NCBI GenBank assembly: GCA_029262455.1
Contig: JAJCZJ010000088.1
Coordinates: 334,273 to 398,272 of the forward strand
DNA: 64,000 bases
Direction: 5' to 3'
Source of the DNA: Deltaproteobacteria bacterium
Lineage (GTDB): Bacteria > Desulfobacterota > Binatia > HRBIN30 > CADEER01
This document shows, one piece after another, positions 1 to 8,306 of this stretch (its first letter is position 1; every line of letters starts with the position of its first letter). Under the pieces are notes generated by a model that saw only the letters and a list, made by a program, of their open reading frames with translations, ran no database searches and had not been told where the DNA came from. The translations under genes and the position numbers were made by a program.

Positions 1-510
1 GCCGACGTCCGCATCTTCGTGAGCTACGCGCATCTCGATCCAATGTTGTTCCGCAAGTTGATCGAGAGTCTGCTGCGGTGGCCGGGTGTCGATGTAAACG
101 TATGGACGGACGAGCACATCATGACCGGAACAGTACCCGATCAACACATCCGTACGGCCCTCGATGAGATGCATATCTTCATCGCGCTGATATCACCGTT
201 CTTTGACGCATCCACCTACATTCAAGAAGTAGAGGTGCCGGTCGCCAAACAGCGCTACAATAACGGCGACGTGCTCGTCGCCCCTGTCGTCGTCAGCGAT
301 CCCGGCGGCACAAACTGCGACTGGCTGCTCGGCCTCGAACGTCTTCCGCACAAGCAGAAGTCATGGGCGGACATTCGCAAAGAGTGTCGGGCCAGCGAAG
401 GTGAATACGATCAAGCGATCAAACCGCTGCGCGACGGAATCAAGAGCCTGGTCGATCAGGTGCGCGACCGCGACGGCAATGTCACCCGTCAAGCCAAAGG
501 AAAGCCATAA
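1..510 (+). CDS. TIR-domain protein, 5' end outside window
   Basis: The frame is open from base 1 and begins ADVRIFVSYAHLD, the first strand and box 1 of a TIR domain, so the true start lies to the left. An internal GTG at 19 would cut into the domain. The TIR core fills most of the fragment: box 1 (VSYAH), a middle segment with VWTDEHI, then IALISPFF and a following acidic stretch (IQEVEV) where TIR NADases carry their catalytic glutamate. About 60 residues follow with no recognised domain. Bacterial TIR proteins either cleave NAD+ in anti-phage defence or act as adaptors; which applies here cannot be told because the N-terminal partner domain, if any, is missing. A hairpin lies about 120 bases downstream. 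Confidence 0.8.
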   Translation, partial: ADVRIFVSYAHLDPMLFRKLIESLLRWPGVDVNVWTDEHIMTGTVPDQHIRTALDEMHIFIALISPFFDASTYIQEVEVPVAKQRYNNGDVLVAPVVVSDPGGTNCDWLLGLERLPHKQKSWADIRKECRASEGEYDQAIKPLRDGIKSLVDQVRDRDGNVTRQAKGKP

Positions 511-629
511 CCGAACGTAGAACCCCCCGCGCTGCAACAGATTCGCGAACCACAGCCGACTCACCCAGTTTTGCGCCTGTGGGCTCCAACGCGTCCAGCT
601 TTCGATCCGGATCACTGAAAAAAGTCTCG

Positions 630-662
630 CCGATCAGCCTCGCCCCCGGCCAGGCTGATCGG
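630..662. terminator. hairpin, possible terminator
   Basis: An 11-bp perfect inverted repeat (630-640 with 652-662) has an 11-nt loop. On the minus strand the stem is followed within seven bases by a run of T (the A run at 618-623 on the plus strand), so it fits a Rho-independent terminator read leftward. Read rightward it lacks a T tract. Confidence 0.45.
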
Positions 663-780
663 CACCCTCCCGAATGAACTCCCGCAGCACTAGACATTGC
701 CAAACGACAATCCTCTGCGTTTGAAATAGATGCGTTAAGCGTCTACTTACACTCAAACATCATGGGGTGGTCAGCACCAA

Positions 781-826
781 GGAGTACCCAGAGTACCAGG
801 AGCACCTAGGAGCACCTAGGAGCACT
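781..826 (+). repeat. short tandem repeat, 10-bp unit
   Basis: The unit GAGCACCTAG occurs twice in tandem (801-810, 811-820), with a partial third copy to 826 and degenerate GAGTACC forms from 781. The 511-1173 gap otherwise shows no gene. Confidence 0.6.
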
Positions 827-1058
827 GCCAAAGTACTTCAACTATTTGATTTTCTTGGATGTATGAACGAGAGAGATTTCAACTCAGCTCACGAGTTCGG
901 AGTCAAATTCGCTTTTCAGAACCATTAAACTCGCGATTTTTTCGCCCGTGGCAACAAAGAGTTCCCGTAAGTCACTGATTTAAAGAACTTAATGCCAAAT
1001 ACATCTCGTACTTGCCAACATCGACTCGTGCGATGTATGTTGCTCGAACAGGGGTGAG

Positions 1059-1140
1059 CCGAGGCAGCAGCGGTGTCCAAGACCACGGCTGCCTCGGGGC
1101 GATTCTCCCTGAAGGGCCAGGGCCTCCAAAACCCTGGCCC
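1059..1140. other. two consecutive hairpins before an unassigned gene
   Basis: Two perfect inverted repeats sit side by side: 1059-1068 with 1088-1097 (10-bp stem), and 1114-1122 with 1132-1140 (9-bp stem, 9-nt loop). They end 33 bases before the next start codon. There is no T tract, so they could be an untranslated leader structure or a factor-dependent terminator. Confidence 0.35.
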
Positions 1141-1173
1141 GACACAACCCAACGCTAGCAGAGGTAGATATCG

Positions 1174-1680
1174 ATGCCCAGGGCTGACACATCCAGGATC
1201 GCGGCAAAACAGTTGAAGCTTCGCGAAAAGCTGTGGCCAGATCTGGACGAGACTACGTTATGGATTCGAACCCAAAAGCAAGGATTCACCACAATCCCAA
1301 GAACAATGCCTCTAGTCCTCCGAATCATGGATTCACTATCAAACGGCCGACCTGTCGGCTCGACCTACTTTGAGCTCTGGTGCCGCGCACGTGACGACTG
1401 CTTCGTCACTCTGAACAGACCTGACGAGATGGCTTTCCACGCGGGATTTGCTGGTCAAAGAGGCGTGACGACATGGCGCGGAAGACTGCGCATCCTTAAC
1501 GAAATCGGGTTCATTGACGTCAAACCTGGCCCGTCTGGGCCATACAGCTACGCTTTATTCTGGAATCCCTACCTAGTGATACGGCGACACGCCGAGGTGC
1601 AAACTCCCGGACTCGAGGTCGCGACCTACAATGCACTTCAAGCAAGGGCCATTGAGATAGGCGCTAGCGATCTTGACTGA
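1174..1680 (+). CDS. conserved hypothetical protein
   Basis: 168 residues, no signal peptide or membrane segment. The central part (about residues 38-135) has a recognisable conserved look: TIPRTMPLVLRIMDSL, then STYFELWCRARD, an aromatic-rich stretch, WRGRLRILNEIGFI and YALFWNPYLVIRR. I have the impression of a family of uncharacterised proteins scattered in proteobacterial accessory regions, with a winged-helix-like pattern near WRGRLRILNEIGFIDVKPG. A role in DNA binding or plasmid/ICE replication is possible but not shown. Start at ATG 1174; a GAGG (1160-1163) lies 10 bases upstream. It stands alone between a TIR fragment and repair genes on the other strand. Confidence 0.6.
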   Translation: MPRADTSRIAAKQLKLREKLWPDLDETTLWIRTQKQGFTTIPRTMPLVLRIMDSLSNGRPVGSTYFELWCRARDDCFVTLNRPDEMAFHAGFAGQRGVTTWRGRLRILNEIGFIDVKPGPSGPYSYALFWNPYLVIRRHAEVQTPGLEVATYNALQARAIEIGASDLD

Positions 1681-1751
1681 ACTTGCCGCTTCAGAGCCCC
1701 TTAGCATGCCCTCGTCGGAACCCTGTTACAGATGGAGAAACTCCACGGCAA

Positions 1752-2234
1752 TCAGATCACCGCGCCCTCGAGTTGGAGTAGCGTGCGCTTCACGTCCGTA
1801 CCGGCGGCGAACCCGGTTAGCTTTCCGTCGCTGCCGATGACTCGGTGGCAAGGGACGATGACCGGTAGTGGGTTTTGACCGTTTGCGGCGCCGACGGCTC
1901 GTACCGCCTTTGGTCGACCTATTGTCCGCGCGACGTCGGAGTAAGTCACTGTCGCTCCGTAGGGGATTTCACGTAGGGCCTGCCACGTGCGTTGCTGAAA
2001 CTCCGTGCCTTGCGGGTCGAGGGCGACATCGAACGATCGCCGCTTGCCCGCGAAGTACTCTTCGAGCTGCCGCGCCGCATCGTCGAACGCTGACCGGTCT
2101 TCTATCCAGCCGTCTTGCGGACCATACGTCGTCTTGCTGGTCTCAAACTCGATCCGCTTCAGCCCGCGTTCGGTCCCGGCCAACATCAGTCGTCCGATCG
2201 GGGTCTTCACATATCGATATCGAATCTCGTTCAT
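1752..2234 (-). CDS. ogt: methylated-DNA--[protein]-cysteine S-methyltransferase
   Basis: 160 residues, the usual length for a stand-alone Ogt/MGMT. It transfers the alkyl group from O6-alkylguanine (and O4-alkylthymine) onto its own cysteine, a suicide repair reaction. The active-site motif PCHRV is at 128-132, so Cys129 is the acceptor. The helix-turn-helix and arginine-finger region QRTWQALREIPYGATVTYSDVA (81-102, given in part as YGATVTYSDVA) is intact, and the asparagine hinge is at NGQNPLP. Start ATG at 2234 is preceded by a strong AAAGGAGAG ribosome site; longer in-frame extension upstream is the shadow of the neighbouring gene. The start overlaps the stop of the Ada/AlkA gene by four bases (ATGA), so both are translated as one repair operon. 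Confidence 0.95.
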   Translation of the reverse strand: MNEIRYRYVKTPIGRLMLAGTERGLKRIEFETSKTTYGPQDGWIEDRSAFDDAARQLEEYFAGKRRSFDVALDPQGTEFQQRTWQALREIPYGATVTYSDVARTIGRPKAVRAVGAANGQNPLPVIVPCHRVIGSDGKLTGFAAGTDVKRTLLQLEGAVI

Positions 2235-3709
2235 CGTATCTCTCCTTTCAAATCCGTCATTCGATCCGCGCTCAACGATCCCCACAGCAGCAACGCTGCG
2301 TACGCGCGCCACGGGCGCCAGCTCTCGCTTCTTTTCGCCAAGAACGCCGCCGATACCGGTTCGCCCGTCAACGCCGCTAGCGCTTTGCGCAGACCAAGGT
2401 CCGACGCCGGGAAAGCGTCCGGCGCGCCCAATGCTCGCATCGCCACGTACTGCGCTGTCCACGGGCCGATGCCCGGAATCGCACACAGCCGGTCCACCGC
2501 TTCGTCAAAGCCCAGTGATCCATCCAAAAGACTTGGAGACTCGATCATCGCGGCCGCGAAGTTGCAGATCGTCTCGCCTCGCCTGCGCGGCATGCCGAGG
2601 CTGGCGATATCGGCATCCACAAGTCGCTCCGGCGCCGGAAAGAGACGATCGACAGACGGATCGACCGAAGCTACTTCTGTACCGTACCGCTCGACCAGCC
2701 GACCGGCCAACGTCGTCGCGCCGCGCACCGTCACTTGTTGCCCGAGGATCGCACGCACGCCGAGCTCGAATGGCTCCCAAGCGCCCGGGACCCGCACTCC
2801 GGGCCTCTTTGTTATGAGCTTGCGCATCACCGGATCACTGGCGAGCTGTTCGCCGATCTGCATTGGGTCGGCACCGAGATCGAAGATCGTACGCACCCCA
2901 GCAACGAGCTTCGGCAGTACCGGCGCCGCGTCACCCGACACTTCCAAAACGAGATACTCGCCGCTGCCCGGCGCAACTCGAATCGTACCGCGAAACTCGC
3001 CACACGCTACGGTCCGCACATACGCCTGCTCATCCACTGCTTCGACTCGCGGGATCGCGCGCAACTGCAAGAAGGATGTCACTTGCTGCCAATCAAACGG
3101 TGGACGATAGCCGAGCCGCAGCTTGATCGTGGGCTCAGAAGGGGCCGCGACGCGGCGCTTCCGCAAATCGCGCGGGCTGCGTCCGTACACGCCGCGCAAA
3201 GCGGTGTTGAATCTCCGTATGCTGTTGAACCCGGCGCTGAACGCCACCTGTGTGATCGGCAAATCTGTTTCGTCGAGAAGCTTCTTCGCAAAATGCACCC
3301 GGCGGGTCTGCTCGACCGCAACCGGTGACGCACCGAGGTGTTGCTCGAAGAGCCGGCGCAACTGTCGCGAGCCCACTCCAAGTCGCGACGCCAGATCATT
3401 TATGCCCGCATCGACCAGCGCCCCGTCGCAGATTAAGCGCAGCGCGCGACTGACCGTCGCCGACGTCCCGAGCCACGCCGGCGTACCCGGGGATGTTTCC
3501 GGGCGACAACGCAGACAAGGGCGGTAGCCTCCCTCGGCCGCCGCCGCCGCGCTCGAGAAGAAGTAGCAGTTGCGGCGCAGCGGTGTCCGCGCCGGGCACA
3601 CCGGCCGGCAGTAGACCCCCGTGCTCGACACCCCGGTGTAGAAGCGCCCATCGAAACGCGCGTCGCGCGCCTTCAGCGCTCGGTAACAAACCGTCTGATC
3701 GAGTTCCAT
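2231..3709 (-). CDS. alkA: Ada N-terminal / AraC / AlkA DNA-3-methyladenine glycosylase fusion
   Basis: 492 residues in three parts. Residues 1-75 are the Ada zinc domain with four cysteines (Cys34, Cys38, Cys65, Cys68), which takes methyl groups from phosphotriesters and acts as the damage sensor. Residues 85-185 are an AraC-type helix-turn-helix. Residues 195-485 are an AlkA glycosylase with a helix-hairpin-helix (IPGIGPWTAQY, 411-421) and catalytic Asp437 in FPASDLGL. The protein should both excise alkylated bases and activate its own operon when methylated. The O6-methylguanine activity, fused to Ada in E. coli, is the separate downstream gene. The architecture is known in actinobacteria and several proteobacteria. 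Confidence 0.93.
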   Translation of the reverse strand: MELDQTVCYRALKARDARFDGRFYTGVSSTGVYCRPVCPARTPLRRNCYFFSSAAAAAEGGYRPCLRCRPETSPGTPAWLGTSATVSRALRLICDGALVDAGINDLASRLGVGSRQLRRLFEQHLGASPVAVEQTRRVHFAKKLLDETDLPITQVAFSAGFNSIRRFNTALRGVYGRSPRDLRKRRVAAPSEPTIKLRLGYRPPFDWQQVTSFLQLRAIPRVEAVDEQAYVRTVACGEFRGTIRVAPGSGEYLVLEVSGDAAPVLPKLVAGVRTIFDLGADPMQIGEQLASDPVMRKLITKRPGVRVPGAWEPFELGVRAILGQQVTVRGATTLAGRLVERYGTEVASVDPSVDRLFPAPERLVDADIASLGMPRRRGETICNFAAAMIESPSLLDGSLGFDEAVDRLCAIPGIGPWTAQYVAMRALGAPDAFPASDLGLRKALAALTGEPVSAAFLAKRSESWRPWRAYAALLLWGSLSADRMTDLKGEIR

Positions 3710-3765
3710 GCCAGCCCTTGTAGTATGGGCCGTCCAAGCGAACTAGCCGTTTTCGGACATATCCA

Positions 3766-4215
3766 TCAGTTCGCCCCGCGGTCCGTGATCAGCAGGGTTC
3801 CCTGCGCAACGCAGGCCAGACGATCGCCGTCCGAGACGTCGCAGCGCACGACCGCCGTCCTCTTCGTCATGCTCAGCACGGTGGCCGTCGCCTTCAACTC
3901 GCCGCCGCGAATTGCCGCCAAATAGTTCAATTTGAACTCTGTCGTCGCCGCCCACTGCCCCTTTGCCATCAGCGGGTACAGAACGCAGCCCATGACGTGG
4001 TCGACAAACCCGGCCATGGCACCACCGTGCATGGTTCCAAAGGGAGTGATGACGTCGTCCGGGACGCGCATCGTCGCCTCGAGTCGGCCGGCGAGGAGCT
4101 CGTCAAACGTAACGCCGAGATACTTCGAGAACCCGGACGTTGCATCATTGTTGAGCTTGATCATCCCGCGCGCGATCTCCGCGTTGTAGCGCTCGTCTAA
4201 CGTCGGTGCTGGCAT
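3766..4215 (-). CDS. PaaI-like hotdog thioesterase
   Basis: 149 residues, the usual size of a PaaI/4HBT-family acyl-CoA thioesterase. The nucleotide-binding loop and catalytic region read FGTMHGGAMAGFVDHVMG (about 59-76), with HGG before the central helix. The core then has the usual strand pattern (TEFKLNYLAAIRGGELKATA, in parts). It would hydrolyse a CoA thioester, but the substrate is not evident. The start lies 3 bases after the stop of the KARI-like gene, and its ribosome site (AAGGGTGAG) lies inside that gene, so the two are probably co-translated. Confidence 0.85.
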   Translation of the reverse strand: MPAPTLDERYNAEIARGMIKLNNDATSGFSKYLGVTFDELLAGRLEATMRVPDDVITPFGTMHGGAMAGFVDHVMGCVLYPLMAKGQWAATTEFKLNYLAAIRGGELKATATVLSMTKRTAVVRCDVSDGDRLACVAQGTLLITDRGAN

Positions 4216-4218
4216 ATC

Positions 4219-5196
4219 TCACCCTTTCTTGGCGACACGTGGTCCCAACCGATCTCGCAGTTCATCTTCAAAAGCCTCGATCTCCGGACCGGCATGTTCG
4301 CGCGACAGTTCCCCGAGCCGACGGTACTCGTTCTCACTCTCGGCGTCCCACTCGTCGGCGAACCGACCCGACGTAATCGCTGCCGTCAGTTCCCGCATCT
4401 TCGCCAACATATCGAGGTGGTCAAACGAACCACGCCGCGAAAGCTGGCCGTACTGGCTCGTCGGCGAGTGAAATCCCAACTGTTTCGCAAACCCGACATC
4501 GCGCAGAATGCGGTAATTGCGCTCGACCTCGCCGGACAGAACCAGCTCGGTGATCACCGCCTCGAGCGGGATCCCCTCGTCCAACATCGTCGCAACGAAA
4601 CTTTGGCTAACGTGGGTCAGAGCCGGCGACAGGACTTGTTCGACCGCCAGATCGAGCACCGCTTCCTGTTTCGCGGTCATCTCGATGGCACCCTGCTTCA
4701 GTCCGCCAATGCACTGCGCCACCGCCAGAGTCCGCGCCAGCGCTGTGCCGGTGACATCTGCATCGACACCGAGGGCTGTGATAAAACCGTTCCCTTCTTC
4801 GTAACACCCTCGAACCTCCGGTCCGAGCATGCGCGGTGCAATCATCGCGATGTCGCCCTGCGGGCGGAAGCGTTCGAAACCGACACTGTAGCCGCTCGCA
4901 ACGATCGTCAGGTTGCCGGCATTGCGTTCGATCGGCAGCTTCGGGATCACATCATCCGGCACCAACAAACAGACGATGTCGGCCGCACTAGCTTCCGGCA
5001 GATCTCCCGTCTCGAAGCCATCCCGACGCGCCAGTGCGCGCGAGTCATCGGCGCGAACACAAACCCGCACGTCGACGCCCGAGTCACGCAGGTTGAGCGC
5101 CCACGAACGCCCCTGATTGCCGTATCCAACGACAGCGACCTGCTGCCCGTCGATGGCGGCCGGATCAGCGTCTGATTCGTAGTAGATCTTCGTCAT
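4219..5196 (-). CDS. ketol-acid reductoisomerase-like protein, altered active site
   Basis: 325 residues, close to class I KARI length. The N-terminal Rossmann fold has the NADP-binding loop VGYGNQGRSWALNLRDSG (23-40), typical of KARI, and the C-terminal helical domain follows. Active-site positions deviate: the usual APKGPGH becomes APRMLGP (about 120-126), and the metal-binding ETDLFGEQ motif is IEMTAKQE (171-178), which loses the Asp and Glu Mg ligands. The C-terminal AEYG becomes SQYG. Branched-chain amino acid synthesis from acetolactate is therefore doubtful; I read it as a KARI paralogue with another 2-keto or hydroxy acid substrate. It precedes the thioesterase gene, which may share its pathway. 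Start ATG 5196 with GGAG upstream. Confidence 0.75.
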   Translation of the reverse strand: MTKIYYESDADPAAIDGQQVAVVGYGNQGRSWALNLRDSGVDVRVCVRADDSRALARRDGFETGDLPEASAADIVCLLVPDDVIPKLPIERNAGNLTIVASGYSVGFERFRPQGDIAMIAPRMLGPEVRGCYEEGNGFITALGVDADVTGTALARTLAVAQCIGGLKQGAIEMTAKQEAVLDLAVEQVLSPALTHVSQSFVATMLDEGIPLEAVITELVLSGEVERNYRILRDVGFAKQLGFHSPTSQYGQLSRRGSFDHLDMLAKMRELTAAITSGRFADEWDAESENEYRRLGELSREHAGPEIEAFEDELRDRLGPRVAKKG

Positions 5197-5282
5197 CGCA
5201 CGCTCCTAAGCCCGAAAACGAGAGCTTAGTCCGGGCGGGAGCGAAGCGTAAAGCGAGCTAGGGGATTGGTCGCACTTTTTCT

Positions 5283-5314
5283 ATGCGCAGATGACGCTGA
5301 TGACCGCAGATCGG
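5283..5314 (+). repeat. degenerate 12-bp tandem repeat
   Basis: CGCAGATGACGCTGATGACC and the bases after it match the 12-bp unit seen more clearly at 5580, 10084, 34500 and 36920. It lies in the 5197-5730 gap, which I otherwise read as repeat remnants only. Confidence 0.5.
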
Positions 5315-5521
5315 GTTGCCAGGCTCCAGGGTTGAGTCTTGTCTCAAGGAAGCATCTTGTTGTGGGGGCGCGGGTAGACCTCGACCTTCAGATGCGCAGC
5401 AAACATCTCGTTCCTGCGCGGCGCGCGTACGGGAGCAACATTAAGACAAGGCTGAGACGATCAGAGAAAACCAGATCCGCTACGCGGCTCGGCAGGCGCC
5501 TCGCCCTCCCGATTTTCCGGA

Positions 5522-5693
5522 TCCGTGTAACAAGCATCACGTTTCTGCGCGGCGCGCGAAGATTTTCATCGGCAACAAAGATCCGTGTTCATCAGTGTTC
5601 ATCCGTGGCCTTTTTTTCGAGCGCAGCCTCAGCGTTCACCTGCGTCCATCAGCGGTTTCGTTCCGGCCAGCGGCCGGGCTGGGTAATCTGCGT
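5522..5693 (+). repeat. dispersed intergenic repeat element, copy 1
   Basis: This block matches, in reverse orientation, 34384-34584, and its right half (5580-5693) matches 36988-37100 in the same orientation. It contains ATCCGTGTTCATCAGTGTTC, two 12-bp units of the complement of ATGAACACGGAT, then a segment ending in the GGCCAGCGGCCGGGCTGGG region. A further partial copy of its left part (CATCTCGTTCCTGCGCGGCG) starts near 5406. No coding capacity is convincing. The element lies between two minus-strand genes. Confidence 0.75.
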
Positions 5694-5730
5694 CTCCTGC
5701 GGATAAGTCTTTTCCCACAGATCTCCGAAA

Positions 5731-7620
5731 CTAGTCGGACGAAGCAGACTCAGCTTCTGCGGGAACAACTTCTTCAGCTTCGAAGTTGCCGCGTACCCAC
5801 GCGCCGCCGTCGGGGTCCAACATGACCCGACCGACCCCTCCTGGGACTGCTACTCGGACGTTTCGCGTGACGTCGCCGACGAGTAGCTTTCGTTCGACAG
5901 GTTCCATTCGCTCTAGAACCGTCTCAACCGCTGGCGCGTCGAAGTCTAGGAATCGCTCTCGGATTTCGGCGTCGCCGGAGCTCGGGCACAAGGCCTCGTC
6001 GACTTGCAGCACGCGGCGCGCAGCATCGACTAGATCGGCAGCATCGTGCTCCGCCAGCCATGACTCGACGGTCGTAGCGACGACGTCGTAGGTTCTGGTG
6101 CTGTTCGCAATGAAAAGCTGAAACAACTCGGCGCGATTCTCGTAGACGTCCATTCGCCCCGGCCCCACCAGATCCGGAGCGTCAGCGGCAAACTCGTCGA
6201 GCAGACTGCGCAGTACGGTGCGCAGCAATGCTGCTACGGGCAAACGTTTCGTAAATGCGAGGTGGCGCGCTGTCAGGGGCATGATCTGACCGCGTGCGAG
6301 GATGATGTACGCGGAGATCAGGAAGTACCCTTCGACGCCCTGGTCACGCGAGAAGGTGTGGCACCCTACGACGTACTCGCCCTTGGCCTTGCCGTAGCCG
6401 GCGACAGGAATCGTTTCGAGCTCGTACTCTTCGCGCAGCTCGTAAAACTCTGTCCCCGGCAGCAGGGTGTAGCCGAAGATGTTGATGTTCGGAAACACCG
6501 CGAAGAGGTGGTCGAGGTTCGCTTCGAACTCCTCGAGCGTGTCGCCCGGCAATCCCCAAATCAGCTCGGCAGCGACCGGTATTCCGTCCTCGGCCAGCGA
6601 TTTGACGATCGGCTCGTAGTCATTGGCACGCATGTTCGTCCGGTGACTCAGCTCGAGCGCAAGCGGCGTCAAGGTCTGCAGCGCGAGATGGTAGTGCGAG
6701 AGCAGTTCGTTTGCGTGGAGCAAGCGGACAACCTTCTGCACGCGCTTGTTGTGGTTCTTCGACCACGATGTCGCAAACGTCCTCGGCAAACCGTAGCGAT
6801 CGCGCAGCTCAATCACGATCTCAGCTTTTCCGAGATCCTCGCGCAGCGCGCCGAAGTTCGAATCACAGAGCCAAATGTCTTGGATTCCGCCCTGCACCAG
6901 ACGCTCCAGGTCGGTGCGGATGCGGTCGAGTGAAAACTGATACATCTTCGTGCCGATGGCACCCGTACCCCATTCACAAAACGAGCACTTGTACGGACAG
7001 CCGCGGCTCGTTTCGTAGGCAACCTGCTGATACAGCGGCTCACCGTCGGCGTCGCGCAGCTCGATGTGCTCGAGAGCCGGCGGATACAGATCGAGCTCCG
7101 TCGAACGCGGGCGCGGGGCGGTCTCTGCAACGTTTCCCGCCTCGTCCAGGTAGGCCAAGCCTCTGACCGAGCTCCACTCCGCGCGCGACGAGCAGTCGAG
7201 CAATTCGGTAAGGGTTTCCTCGCCCTCGCCGAGAACGACAACGTCGATGCCGTCCTCGTACAGGAAGTCCTCAGCCCGCTGAACATGCGGACCACCTGCG
7301 ACGACGAGAGCGTCGGGGAACGCCGTCTTCACGCGACGCGCAATGTCGACAAACTCAGCAACGTTCCAGGTGTAGCAAGAGATCCCGAACACCGGCTGCA
7401 GCCCTTGATCGATGGCCGCCTCGACCCGGGCCTGCACCGGCCCCGGCCACTGGTGTTCGTTCCAGGCCTGGAGTTGATCGACGCCCAGTAAATGGACCAG
7501 CTCGATATCCGCCTCGCTGCGTCCCTTGGCGACGAAGTGCGCCTTGAGCGCACCCGTGGTCATCGGCGGAGCGTCGAATTGCTCCGTATCCATCGAGAAA
7601 AGCCAAACCGGTCGTCGCAT
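5731..7620 (-). CDS. B12-binding radical SAM protein
   Basis: 629 residues. Residues 25-145 form a cobalamin-binding Rossmann-type domain, with ALVVAGGPHV (104-113) and DVVVLGEGEETL (126-137) as in class B radical SAM enzymes. The radical SAM core follows with CPYKCSFC (Cys208, Cys212, Cys215) for the 4Fe-4S cluster and continues to about 430. The C-terminal 200 residues are helical and unassigned. Relatives do methylations or rearrangements in secondary metabolism, but the substrate is not evident. Start ATG 7620 is chosen; a TTG immediately upstream is also in frame. There is no clear ribosome site. It is separated from the SnoaL-like gene by about 85 bases on the same strand. Confidence 0.85.
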   Translation of the reverse strand: MRRPVWLFSMDTEQFDAPPMTTGALKAHFVAKGRSEADIELVHLLGVDQLQAWNEHQWPGPVQARVEAAIDQGLQPVFGISCYTWNVAEFVDIARRVKTAFPDALVVAGGPHVQRAEDFLYEDGIDVVVLGEGEETLTELLDCSSRAEWSSVRGLAYLDEAGNVAETAPRPRSTELDLYPPALEHIELRDADGEPLYQQVAYETSRGCPYKCSFCEWGTGAIGTKMYQFSLDRIRTDLERLVQGGIQDIWLCDSNFGALREDLGKAEIVIELRDRYGLPRTFATSWSKNHNKRVQKVVRLLHANELLSHYHLALQTLTPLALELSHRTNMRANDYEPIVKSLAEDGIPVAAELIWGLPGDTLEEFEANLDHLFAVFPNINIFGYTLLPGTEFYELREEYELETIPVAGYGKAKGEYVVGCHTFSRDQGVEGYFLISAYIILARGQIMPLTARHLAFTKRLPVAALLRTVLRSLLDEFAADAPDLVGPGRMDVYENRAELFQLFIANSTRTYDVVATTVESWLAEHDAADLVDAARRVLQVDEALCPSSGDAEIRERFLDFDAPAVETVLERMEPVERKLLVGDVTRNVRVAVPGGVGRVMLDPDGGAWVRGNFEAEEVVPAEAESASSD

Positions 7621-7705
7621 CAACTGGCCAGGCTAGCACAGACAGCGCCCCCGGAGCGAGGCGGATCCGTACACCGAGTACTTGTTCGGGTCTAGTCGGT
7701 AGCGA

Positions 7706-8215
7706 CTACTGCTTCATGTCTTCTTTGAGGGTGCCGATGTGGCGCTTCTCGGCTGAAGACTCTCCGGCCTCACAGCGCCTGCGAGCCTCCATCCAGCCCA
7801 TGATCATGGTGCCGAAGTTGACCGGGTTGTAGGCGTCTTCCTCGTAGCTGAACAGTCCGTCGCCGGCATACTTGAGCAGAGTCAGGTTGCCTTCTTGGTG
7901 CAGCGTCCCGTCTCCGGGATCGGACATGCGGTTCCACACGTAACAGGAGATCCAGCCGCGGCTCTTGTCGATCAAGTACCATTCGATCGGGAAAAACTTC
8001 ATCTCGCAGTTGGGAAACGGCTTCATGATGGTCGAGATCCAGTTGTAGATCGCCTCGCGCCCACAGATCGTTCCGAAGCCGTGCTCGACGTAGGTCGCAT
8101 CTTCCGTGAACAAATCGGCCCACGGCCTCCAGTCCCCTGATGTTCCAGCCTTGAGTGCCACCTTTTGGTAGTTTTCAAACGCTACTTCCAGCTCATTCCT
8201 CGACCAGCGACCCAT
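7706..8215 (-). CDS. SnoaL/NTF2-like protein
   Basis: 169 residues. The fold pattern is that of the NTF2 superfamily: an N-terminal helix, DWRPWADLFTEDATYVEHGF (28-47), then REAIYNWISTIM and four strands. The family includes polyketide cyclases, steroid isomerases and dehydratases, and many members of unknown activity. The conserved D/E-H pair (DATYVEH) fits a catalytic pocket. A strong GGAGGAAC precedes ATG 8215. It is upstream of the radical SAM gene and could be co-transcribed with it. Confidence 0.8.
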   Translation of the reverse strand: MGRWSRNELEVAFENYQKVALKAGTSGDWRPWADLFTEDATYVEHGFGTICGREAIYNWISTIMKPFPNCEMKFFPIEWYLIDKSRGWISCYVWNRMSDPGDGTLHQEGNLTLLKYAGDGLFSYEEDAYNPVNFGTMIMGWMEARRRCEAGESSAEKRHIGTLKEDMKQ

Positions 8216-8306
8216 TTTTCGTTCCTCCTACAAAACGCTCCAATTTCGTTTGGCACAGGTCGCGCGATGATGAAAGGTTGTAGACCCTCTAACAGTGGAG
8301 CAACCG

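Noticed and set aside
781-826. CRISPR-like short direct repeats
   Set aside because: 10-bp units in direct tandem without spacers, and no cas genes nearby.
4294-5175. Long frame opposite the KARI-like gene
   Set aside because: The opposite-strand protein has a real NADP fold; this one is a compositional shadow.
5266-5706. 146-codon frame in the intergenic repeat region
   Set aside because: It is made of repeat sequence (5522-5693) and degenerate arrays; no domain.
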